The translations under genes and the position numbers were made by a program. DNA of 25,412 bases. Source: Mageeibacillus sp. UBA3708 (GTDB lineage: Bacteria > Bacillota > Clostridia > Saccharofermentanales > Saccharofermentanaceae). How positions within the stretch are numbered: position 1 is the first letter of the stretch; each line of letters begins with the position of its first letter. The stretch is taken from the NCBI GenBank assembly GCA_002371375.1, contig DFIB01000226.1:1-25412 (forward strand), read 5' to 3'. Under the pieces are notes generated by a model that did not search any database, was not told the DNA's origin, and saw only the letters and a program-made list of their open reading frames with translations. Of the stretch, positions 1-6,950 are shown piece by piece.

Positions 1-342
1 GAAGAATACGGCGAAGACATAAATGAGGTTATTGAACAGGTAACCTACCATTTGCAGTCCCAAGATCGAACAGAATATGACTATCGCCAGTATAAGGCCT
101 ATACCTTTTATAAGCTGCCAGGCTCTTGTCTGGCGGATAAACATTATTATCCAGTAGAAAAGGAATGTAACGAATACAATATCTACTATATACCTGACGA
201 TATCCCATGGACCGCCGAAGAAGAGATAGCCGTCACCGAGACTGGCCACAAGTTCTCTGAAAAATTCAACAATCTGCAAGAATATCGAATCTTCGCCCAT
301 ATCTTCCTCCGTCAGCTTATTGAGTACGAGCTCTATCTTTAG
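1..342 (+). CDS. Unknown protein, C-terminal part only
   Basis: The reading frame is open from the first base of the window to a TAG at 340-342, giving the last 113 residues of a protein that begins outside. A TTG at 52 could be mistaken for a start, but the frame continues upstream without a stop, so the gene is simply cut. The tail is acidic and rich in Tyr and aromatic residues, with no signal peptide or membrane segment in the visible part. I do not recognise a family. It converges on the M28-like gene on the other strand, with 47 bases between them and no obvious terminator hairpin. Confidence 0.6.
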   Translation, partial: EEYGEDINEVIEQVTYHLQSQDRTEYDYRQYKAYTFYKLPGSCLADKHYYPVEKECNEYNIYYIPDDIPWTAEEEIAVTETGHKFSEKFNNLQEYRIFAHIFLRQLIEYELYL

Positions 343-389
343 ATTATAACATAATACTCATATTAAATTAGCTAACGGAAATTATTGGC

Positions 390-1628
390 TCAAGATTGCC
401 CCAAAGGGATCGTCTGGATCGTAGCTCCTGACTTCTCTGCCTCCATCACAGCTTTATATTCATCAGGCAAAAGCGCCGAACCCGATTCCTTGAAGAAAAG
501 GCCGAGGATGACACATGCAACATTGTTGATCCTTACCTGAAGAAGATCAGATTCCTCAGTCTTAAGGATCGGATCGAGAATACTCATACTGTCAAGGTAA
601 GTCCCCCTGATCATTCCGTCAAAATCCTGCAGATCGAGGTTCTTCGTGTCATGCATCTCATCAACTGTCTTGAAATTATAATCATAGCTGTCGAAGAACA
701 CCACAGGCACCATGGCATTATCAAAAGGCAGATAATCTGATTTGTTCAGCGATACCTCACTGTAAATATCGAGTGAGCCGTCACCGTTAAGGTCCTGCTG
801 GATCCTCGACTCATTATACAGAAGATTAAAATCGTTCAGATCATACAATGATTTCTCATAAGCAACATCGTAAGCCTGATAGAGCTTGCGCCTCATGGCA
901 TATTTACGTCCCGGGAGAAGCGAATTCATCCCGCTGTTGGCATATATCTTATCTCCGGCATAGATGCTGTCGATACAGATCATACCTTCCAGCTTTGATC
1001 TTACATCAGGCGTGAGTGCAGCAAAAAAGGTCTTGGCTCCGGCAAAATCATCCCCCGAGGCCCCGAAAGCAACAAAAATGATGTTGTAAGGCACATTTTT
1101 GAGAGCCTTGAGCTCTTTAGCACAAGTCATAAGTGCACCGATCCCGGAAGCATTGTCGTTGATGCCGTCATAATCATATGTAACGGCCTCATCCCCCTTC
1201 TCTTCCTTCATCTTGGCGTTAAATTCATCAAGTTCCTCCCTGGAATACTTGCTGTCATAATGGGCACCTACGATCAGATACCTCTCCGTCTGAATGTATT
1301 CACCGGTATCCTTGCTCTTGCTGAACAACCCCATTCCGTTAAAGACGGCAATGTAATTGTTGGACTGCTTACCGTCATTCCCCGTAACCGCCTGTTTCTG
1401 AACATCATAGCCCAATTTGCGCAATTCATCCTCGATCATGCTCCCGGCTTTGGCTTCTTCTTCGGAATAAGCCTTGCGAAAAGGTGTCTCCTTCGCAAGC
1501 CGCCTTGCAAAATCAGACCCGTAAGTACCGTAATCGGCAACGGGACGATCGTCCTCATTCTTCCTGCATCCTGATACGGCAAGCATAAATAATGATATGA
1601 TCAATACTATTGATACTAATCTGCGCAT
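390..1628 (-). CDS. M28 family peptidase-like lipoprotein, active site altered
   Basis: The 412-residue product begins with a lipoprotein signal: basic MRR, a hydrophobic stretch, then AVSGC with the lipidated Cys at 21. The rest resembles zinc aminopeptidases of family M28: HYDS (His123, Asp125), DGINDNASG (Asp158), a CIDS strand (Asp220) and a late His in DEMHDT (His326). The family's usual Glu-Glu pair, carrying the catalytic base and a zinc ligand after the strand ending FGA, is here FGASGDD (residues 188-194), so both Glu are missing; Asp193/Asp194 might substitute. It may be an inactive or re-purposed exported protein held on the outer face of the membrane. Its start overlaps the end of the upstream DHQ-synthase-like gene by 13 bases, suggesting coupled translation. 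Fold assignment is fairly sure; activity is not. Confidence 0.8.
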   Translation of the reverse strand: MRRLVSIVLIISLFMLAVSGCRKNEDDRPVADYGTYGSDFARRLAKETPFRKAYSEEEAKAGSMIEDELRKLGYDVQKQAVTGNDGKQSNNYIAVFNGMGLFSKSKDTGEYIQTERYLIVGAHYDSKYSREELDEFNAKMKEEKGDEAVTYDYDGINDNASGIGALMTCAKELKALKNVPYNIIFVAFGASGDDFAGAKTFFAALTPDVRSKLEGMICIDSIYAGDKIYANSGMNSLLPGRKYAMRRKLYQAYDVAYEKSLYDLNDFNLLYNESRIQQDLNGDGSLDIYSEVSLNKSDYLPFDNAMVPVVFFDSYDYNFKTVDEMHDTKNLDLQDFDGMIRGTYLDSMSILDPILKTEESDLLQVRINNVACVILGLFFKESGSALLPDEYKAVMEAEKSGATIQTIPLGQS

Positions 1629-2653
1629 ATTACTCCAATCCTCTTCTCCAGAACTTCCATCGCACCGGCAACGCTTACCTGCTTCACTGTCCAGGACTTC
1701 TTATCAGGAGCAAGGTCAACCATTGACATTCCGTCACGGTAACGTCTGCGGAGTGAATCCCCCATTACTTTGAGGATCATCTTGCCGGATACGCCCTTAA
1801 GCTCATACGGCAAACCTGTTCTGTCATACATCTCCCGAAGATTTGTCCTTATCTTCTCGGGAACAGCCGAATATATTCCCAGTGCCAGCGCCTCACCCTC
1901 GGAGTAATTCATAAATCTGAAGTATCCCTGTATGGCATCAGCTATCTCATTACCGAGAGTCAGAAGAATGGGATTCTTCCTCTCGATGGCAGCTCTCGTA
2001 TTATACACTTTCTCAAGGAAAACACGAAGGTCACCATAATCCGTGATCTCCGATAACAGATCAGGATCCTCAAGGACGGAATATCTGACACAAGCGGCAT
2101 AACCGTTCATCTTCACCTTATCCGGAACGGATCTGAGGAAGTCCGGATCAGCAAAAACAGCACATATATCGTTCTCCTCGGACATAACATTCTTATGGCT
2201 TCCTGAATTGATCATTGCCGATCTGGCAACGCTCCCCTCTGCCATGGCATTGAGCGTGGTAGGCACTAGTATCAGCTTGAGATCAGCATTATATACGCTG
2301 CAAGCAAACGAAGTCACGTCAAGGACGCCTCCGCCGCCGAGTGCTATTACATGATCTCCGCTTCCGAAATCAAAATCAACGAAAGCCTTCACAACCTCGG
2401 ATACAGCCTCAAGATTCTTATACATATCTCCGGCATCCACGATCACAAGCTGCGGTCTTACGCCCTTATCCAGGAATTGCTGTTCAAATCTTGAATAGAA
2501 ATATCCGCCGACGTTGCGGTCCGAGACAACGAGTATCTTCGCGCTTCTGATATCGGAACAACCACGTTCCTCTATATATTTACAGACAAAGTCGAAAGCA
2601 ATGCTCTGACCGCAGTAATACTCGCCTTTCCTGTTAACGGACAACCTATCCAA
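1616..2653 (-). CDS. 3-dehydroquinate synthase-like protein, metal ligands lost
   Basis: The protein has the AroB/iron-alcohol-dehydrogenase fold signature: a nucleotide-binding GGGGVLD near residue 106, VPTTL near 130, and HKN near 153. I chose a TTG start at 2653 because a GGGGGG ribosome site lies 8 bases upstream. The open frame runs 55 codons further but would cross the gltX promoter and start. The result is 345 residues, a normal length for AroB. AroB enzymes bind zinc through one Glu and two His. By hand alignment the AEVIK segment is AACVRY here (about 186-191), the FGH segment is LGNE (about 233-236), and LHGEA is YSEGEA (about 250-255), so none of the three ligands is evident. It is probably a paralogue with another role or none, not the shikimate enzyme. 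It is read just ahead of the M28-like lipoprotein. Confidence 0.72.
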   Translation of the reverse strand: MDRLSVNRKGEYYCGQSIAFDFVCKYIEERGCSDIRSAKILVVSDRNVGGYFYSRFEQQFLDKGVRPQLVIVDAGDMYKNLEAVSEVVKAFVDFDFGSGDHVIALGGGGVLDVTSFACSVYNADLKLILVPTTLNAMAEGSVARSAMINSGSHKNVMSEENDICAVFADPDFLRSVPDKVKMNGYAACVRYSVLEDPDLLSEITDYGDLRVFLEKVYNTRAAIERKNPILLTLGNEIADAIQGYFRFMNYSEGEALALGIYSAVPEKIRTNLREMYDRTGLPYELKGVSGKMILKVMGDSLRRRYRDGMSMVDLAPDKKSWTVKQVSVAGAMEVLEKRIGVICAD

Positions 2654-2685
2654 ATCAAGTTCCCCCCAAAAATATGATATATTTA

Positions 2686-2694
2686 ATGATACCA
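2686..2694 (-). promoter_or_regulatory. Possible extended -10 promoter for the DHQS-like/M28 pair
   Basis: On the minus strand TGGTATCAT reads as TGn followed by a -10 box (TATCAT), about 20 bases upstream of the ribosome site. No good -35 is visible, so this is tentative. It lies back to back with the gltX promoter. Confidence 0.35.
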
Positions 2695-2716
2695 CTAAAT
2701 ATTTAATTATTATAAG

Positions 2717-2725
2717 TGATATAAT
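2717..2725 (+). promoter_or_regulatory. Extended -10 promoter of gltX
   Basis: TGATATAAT gives a perfect TATAAT at 2720-2725 with a TGn extension; the -35 region is AT-rich and weak. It lies 46 bases ahead of the gltX ATG, with a GAGGGAG ribosome site between. Confidence 0.6.
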
Positions 2726-2770
2726 ACAGACTGCACAAGATAAAGTAATTAAAACAAGAGGGAGCGATCC

Positions 2771-4225
2771 ATGAAGATCAGGACAAGATTTGCACCGAGT
2801 CCCACCGGTTTTATGCATGTGGGCAATTTAAGGACGGCACTTTATGAGTACCTTATAGCTAAGCACGAGGACGGCACTTTTGTGCTCAGGATCGAAGATA
2901 CCGATCAGGAGAGATATGTTGAAGGCGCTACAGATGTTATCTACAACACATTGAAGATAGCCGGACTGGTCCACGATGAAGGACCTGATATAGGCGGAGA
3001 CTTCGGTCCTTACGTTCAGAGCCAAAGACTCAGCCTCTATAAGCCCTATGCCGAAGAACTTGTAAAGAAAGGCTGTGCCTACTACTGCTTCTGCACCAAA
3101 GAGAGACTTGAGAAGCTTCATGAATCAGGTGCCGTCGGATACGACCGTCACTGCAGGAATCTGTCACAGCAGGAGATTGACGATAATCTTGCCAAGGGTC
3201 TTCCCTACGTCATCCGCCAGAAGATGCCTACCGAAGGCGAATCAACATATAATGACCTTGTTTACGGCGATATAACGGTGCCTTACGAGGATCTTGATGA
3301 CCAGATACTGCTGAAGGCAGACGGCTTCCCTACTTATAATTTCGCGAATGTAATAGATGACCATACCATGGGAATCACACATGTTGTAAGAGGATCGGAG
3401 TATCTGTCATCGACGCCAAAGTACAATGCATTGTACAATGATTTCGGATGGGATATCCCGACTTACATTCATCTGCCTCTTATCATGGGCAAGACCGTTA
3501 ACGAGGACGGAACAGAGACGATCTCCAAGCTGTCCAAGCGTCACGGTTCCACCGGATTTATGGATCTCATCGGAGAGGGATTCCTTCCGGAAGCGATAAT
3601 CAACTATATTGCACTACTTGGGTGGGCTCCTTCTGATAATCAGGAGATATTTACTCTCGAAGAGCTGATCAAAGTCTTTGATGTACACGGAATCTCCAAA
3701 TCACCGAGCGTTTTTGATTACGACAAGCTCGAATGGGTCAACGCAGAGCACATCAAGAGAATGTCAGAAGCTGAATTTACTTCACACGCGAAGCCTTATT
3801 ATGACAAATACGGCATAACAAGCGACAAGTATCAGCTTCTCGACGAGATCCTTAAGCCCAGGATCACAAGATTTACGCAGCTTGATGACAAACTGGCGTT
3901 CCTGGGGAGTCTGGCAGATTATGATATCTCTCTTTTTGATCATAAGAAGAGCAAATCGACTGTTGAATCATCAAGACAGATACTCAGTGATGCAATTACA
4001 ATTCTTGAACAGACCGATTGGGACCGCGATACTATTACAGAGGCGCTCAAGAAGTATGCGGAAGACAAAGAGATCAAGAATTCTGTTATAATGTGGCCCG
4101 TCAGGATCGCTGCGGCAGGAGTTGCAGTTACACCCGGCGGATGTGCAGAAGTGCTGATACTTCTCGGCAAGGAAGAATCACTCCGCAGGATCAGGATCGG
4201 ATACGACAAGATAAAGGAGCTTTAA
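2771..4225 (+). CDS. gltX: Glutamate--tRNA ligase
   Basis: This cytoplasmic class I aminoacyl-tRNA synthetase charges tRNA-Glu with glutamate. The 484-residue length is typical. The N-terminal Rossmann domain starts with RFAPSPTGFMHVGNLRTA, whose HVGN (16-19) is the HIGH motif; the KMSKS loop is KLSKR (253-257) followed by HGS. A Cys-rich patch, CFC at 106-108 with His127/Cys128, may bind zinc. The helical anticodon-binding domain fills the C-terminal third. GAGGGAG stands 7 bases before the ATG. A separate glnS follows after 4 bases, so this enzyme probably need not misacylate tRNA-Gln, though discrimination cannot be read directly from sequence. Confidence 0.97.
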   Translation: MKIRTRFAPSPTGFMHVGNLRTALYEYLIAKHEDGTFVLRIEDTDQERYVEGATDVIYNTLKIAGLVHDEGPDIGGDFGPYVQSQRLSLYKPYAEELVKKGCAYYCFCTKERLEKLHESGAVGYDRHCRNLSQQEIDDNLAKGLPYVIRQKMPTEGESTYNDLVYGDITVPYEDLDDQILLKADGFPTYNFANVIDDHTMGITHVVRGSEYLSSTPKYNALYNDFGWDIPTYIHLPLIMGKTVNEDGTETISKLSKRHGSTGFMDLIGEGFLPEAIINYIALLGWAPSDNQEIFTLEELIKVFDVHGISKSPSVFDYDKLEWVNAEHIKRMSEAEFTSHAKPYYDKYGITSDKYQLLDEILKPRITRFTQLDDKLAFLGSLADYDISLFDHKKSKSTVESSRQILSDAITILEQTDWDRDTITEALKKYAEDKEIKNSVIMWPVRIAAAGVAVTPGGCAEVLILLGKEESLRRIRIGYDKIKEL

Positions 4226-4229
4226 TAAC

Positions 4230-5897
4230 ATGGCTGAAGGAAAGCATTTTATTCAGGAGATCATAGAAGAGGAGCTTAAGGAAGGCGGAAGATGTTACGG
4301 TAAGACCGTGCACACGAGATTTCCTCCCGAACCTAACGGATATCTTCATATCGGTCATGCCAAGGCACTGGAGATCGATTTCGGCATGGCTGAGCAGTAT
4401 GGCGGCCTGTGTAATCTCCGCATGGATGATACAAACCCCACCAAGGAAGACGAGGAATTCGTCGATGCGATCAAGGAAGACATCAAATGGCTTGGTCACA
4501 ACTGGGACGACAGATTCTATTATGCATCTGATTATTTCGAGCAAATGTATGAATATGCGGTAGAGCTTATCAAGAAAGGTCTTGCATATGTCTGTGAGCT
4601 CACGCCCGAACAGATGAAGGAGATGCGCGGTGACACGCAGACTCCTGCCAGGAGTCCTTACAGAGACAGGCCTGTCGAGGAGAGCCTTGATCTGTTCCGC
4701 AGAATGAGAGACGGCGAGTTCGAAGACGGCAAGATGACGCTCAGAGCAAAAATAGACCTGGCATCGGGCAACTTCAACATGAGAGACCCTGTTATCTACA
4801 GGATCAACCGTCTCCCTCACCACAGACAGGGAACAAAGTGGGTCATCTACCCAATGTATGACTTTGCTCACCCCATAGAGGATGCACTGGAAGGGATTAC
4901 TCATTCCCTCTGTTCCCTGGAATTTGAAGCCCACAGGCCTCTGTATGACTGGGTTGTCAACAATATCTCCGTCGAATGCAAGCCGCGGCAGATCGAGTTC
5001 GCAAGGCTGGGTATTACCAACACGGTATTGAGCAAGCGTAAGCTCAGGAACCTGATCGAGAACGGTTATGTAGAGGGCTGGGATGATCCCAGAATGCCGA
5101 CTTTGTGCGGCCTGAGAAGACGCGGTTATACGCCGGCAGCGATCAGAGCTTTCCACGAGAGGAACGGTGTATCCAAGGTCAACTCACTTGTTGACTTCGC
5201 CTTCCTTGAGTACTGCCTCAGAGAGGATCTTAACAAGACAGCCAAGCGTGCAATGGCTGTTCTGCATCCGGTTAAGCTCATTATAGACAATTACCCTGCT
5301 GACATGACTGAAGAATTTACGGTTGAGAACAACCCTGAGAACCCGGATGACGGAACAAGAACCGTATCTTTCTCAAGGGAGCTCTGGATCGAAGCAGAGG
5401 ATTTTATGGAAGTTCCTGCCAAGAAGTACTTCCGTCTCTTCCCCGGCAATGAAGTCAGACTGAAGTCTGCATATATAGTTAAGTGCACCGGTTGTGACAA
5501 AGATGCAGACGGCAATGTTACTGCCGTTCACTGCGAGATGGACAAAGACAGCCGCGGAGGCAACCCTGCTGACGGCCGCAAGATCAAATCAACAATTCAC
5601 TGGGTCGATTCAAGAACATGTGTTGATGCGGAGATTCGTCTGTATGATAAGCTTTTCCTCACTGAACAGCCCGACCTGGCAGATTGTAATTATCTTGATT
5701 TTATCAACCCTGATTCTCTTGAGATAATTAACGGTGCCAAGGTTGAAGCTTCACTTGCGGACACCAAGCCGGCTGACAGATTCCAGTTCCTGAGAGTCGG
5801 TTACTTCTGCGCAGACAACAAGGATTCGGCTCCCGGACACCTTGTATTTAACAGAGCTGTATCCCTTAAAGACAGTTATAAGCCGGAAGCTCAATGA
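4230..5897 (+). CDS. glnS: Glutamine--tRNA ligase
   Basis: The 555-residue product matches the length of classical bacterial GlnRS. It charges tRNA-Gln directly with glutamine. The HIGH motif is HIGH at 40-43 inside FPPEPNGYLHIGHAK; the KMSKS-like loop is VLSKR at 266-270. DDTNPTKE (66-73) and QIEFARL (254-260) are GlnRS hallmarks. The C-terminal half is the double beta-barrel anticodon-binding domain. An AAGGAG ribosome site overlaps the end of gltX, and only 4 bases separate the two genes, so they share a transcript. Many Firmicutes lack GlnRS and use GatCAB amidation; its presence beside gltX fits a lineage that gained glnS. Confidence 0.97.
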   Translation: MAEGKHFIQEIIEEELKEGGRCYGKTVHTRFPPEPNGYLHIGHAKALEIDFGMAEQYGGLCNLRMDDTNPTKEDEEFVDAIKEDIKWLGHNWDDRFYYASDYFEQMYEYAVELIKKGLAYVCELTPEQMKEMRGDTQTPARSPYRDRPVEESLDLFRRMRDGEFEDGKMTLRAKIDLASGNFNMRDPVIYRINRLPHHRQGTKWVIYPMYDFAHPIEDALEGITHSLCSLEFEAHRPLYDWVVNNISVECKPRQIEFARLGITNTVLSKRKLRNLIENGYVEGWDDPRMPTLCGLRRRGYTPAAIRAFHERNGVSKVNSLVDFAFLEYCLREDLNKTAKRAMAVLHPVKLIIDNYPADMTEEFTVENNPENPDDGTRTVSFSRELWIEAEDFMEVPAKKYFRLFPGNEVRLKSAYIVKCTGCDKDADGNVTAVHCEMDKDSRGGNPADGRKIKSTIHWVDSRTCVDAEIRLYDKLFLTEQPDLADCNYLDFINPDSLEIINGAKVEASLADTKPADRFQFLRVGYFCADNKDSAPGHLVFNRAVSLKDSYKPEAQ

Positions 5898-5903
5898 TAT
5901 AAT
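5895..5903 (+). promoter_or_regulatory. Possible extended -10 promoter for the TerB-like gene
   Basis: TGATATAAT overlaps the glnS stop codon (TGA at 5895-5897) and repeats exactly the nonamer used ahead of gltX. The -35 position is weak. It lies 30 bases ahead of the next ATG and could give the small downstream genes their own transcription. Confidence 0.4.
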
Positions 5904-5932
5904 CAGATCAACGACAGATTAGGAGGCACAAT

Positions 5933-6355
5933 ATGTTTGAATTTGAGAAACTTTGTCACAAGTACGAGGATATGACCTATGAAGAGAGGAGAGACGAACT
6001 CCATGAACTCTCGAAGTCTATTATACCTGCTCTTATGCTCCTTCCCAATGGTCTTGAGGCATTCAAGATCCTCATACGCGCCGCCTGCGCAGCAGACGGA
6101 GAACTTCAGGGGGCCGAATATACTCTCGTCGCTTCTGCTACCGGCATTGATATCGGTTTTGAGAATGCTGAATTCCTTGTTAACAACACAAATCACAAAG
6201 CACTCAGAGAGCTCGCTGATGTGATAGTTGATATATTCGGCAATCTCGACCTTAATGTAAAGGCTGATATGGTATCGTTCATGCTCTGCATCGTATCTGC
6301 GGACAACAGGATCACGCTCAAAGAGAGCATGTTCATACAGAAGCTGATCAAATAA
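5933..6355 (+). CDS. TerB-like small helical protein
   Basis: The 140-residue, largely helical, cytoplasmic protein carries two copies of the acidic loop-helix pattern seen in the TerB/tellurite-resistance co-chaperone fold. The first is AADGELQGAE (53-62: Asp55, Gly56, Glu62); the second is SADNRITLKE (122-131: Asp124, Asn125, Glu131). TerB-like proteins are small acidic metal-binding or scaffolding domains often linked to membrane stress systems; the exact role here is unknown. A very good AGGAGG site lies 7 bases before the ATG. The next gene, a small membrane protein, starts 14 bases after its stop, suggesting the two work together. Confidence 0.72.
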   Translation: MFEFEKLCHKYEDMTYEERRDELHELSKSIIPALMLLPNGLEAFKILIRAACAADGELQGAEYTLVASATGIDIGFENAEFLVNNTNHKALRELADVIVDIFGNLDLNVKADMVSFMLCIVSADNRITLKESMFIQKLIK

Positions 6356-6369
6356 AGGAAAAAAATGCC

Positions 6370-6747
6370 ATGTTCTTTTACACTTACTACCAGTACTCTC
6401 CCCTGGCAACGCTATTGTCTGCACTTATTAACCTGTACTCTTACATCGCAGGGATCGTAGGGATATTCCTTGTAGCTAAGTTTATCAAGACGAATATTGC
6501 TCTGGTAATACTTGGCGGCGTACTGATCGTGTCTGCTGTCCTTGTATTTATATTTCTCCGCAAGATCCCTGCAAAAGTCGCAGAAACAAACGGACTTAAA
6601 AACATTAAGACCAAGACAGGATTTACAGTCATGTACTGTAAGGAACACCCTGATGCCTATGAGTCCTTATGCCGCGAGAATCCTGATTTTGCTGCAAAGT
6701 ACATGCTGACCGACGAAGGCAAGATCGTCAAGAGGAGAGCGGAATAG
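6370..6747 (+). CDS. Small membrane protein with two helices
   Basis: The 125-residue product has two hydrophobic helices at about 18-37 and 43-63, then a basic stretch (FLRKIPAKVAE) and a charged soluble tail of about 60 residues. By the positive-inside rule the tail should face the cytoplasm. I do not recognise a family. The ATG at 6370 follows AAAGGA; an ATG at 6364 is in another frame. It lies 14 bases after the TerB-like gene, so a complex between the TerB-like domain and this membrane protein is a reasonable but untested guess. Confidence 0.6.
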   Translation: MFFYTYYQYSPLATLLSALINLYSYIAGIVGIFLVAKFIKTNIALVILGGVLIVSAVLVFIFLRKIPAKVAETNGLKNIKTKTGFTVMYCKEHPDAYESLCRENPDFAAKYMLTDEGKIVKRRAE

Positions 6748-6866
6748 TATATCAGTTCTTATCACGAAGCACTGTAAGTCAGATACACTTCAAGCCTGGA
6801 ACTATCATTGAAACAAACTTCTTCAAAACTGTTACTTTCATTGTCTTTTCCAATCAATACACATAT

Positions 6867-6950
6867 GCATCATGTGTAGTTCTCATCCAGATACAGAACA
6901 ATCCTCGCCCTCATTGAATGAGCAATATCCTTGATATCCCTCTTCTGCAG
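6867..6950 (-). repeat. 84-bp duplicated segment, copy A (3' end of propeller-SBP gene)
   Basis: These 84 bases match 10597-10680 with 6 differences (about 93%), same orientation, offset exactly 3730. Similarity stops at a shared CTGCAG. Copy A encodes the last 26 codons of the 732-residue lipoprotein, from Leu-Gln to the stop. Confidence 0.88.

Noticed and set aside
2654..2818. Longer N-terminus of the DHQS-like protein with an apparent membrane helix
   Set aside because: It would cross the gltX promoter and start codon in antisense and has no ribosome site; the TTG at 2653 has one and gives normal AroB length.
4191..5156. A 321-codon open frame on the minus strand across glnS
   Set aside because: It lies wholly antisense to a well-supported synthetase, has no ribosome site and no recognisable family; long antisense frames are expected from biased codon use.
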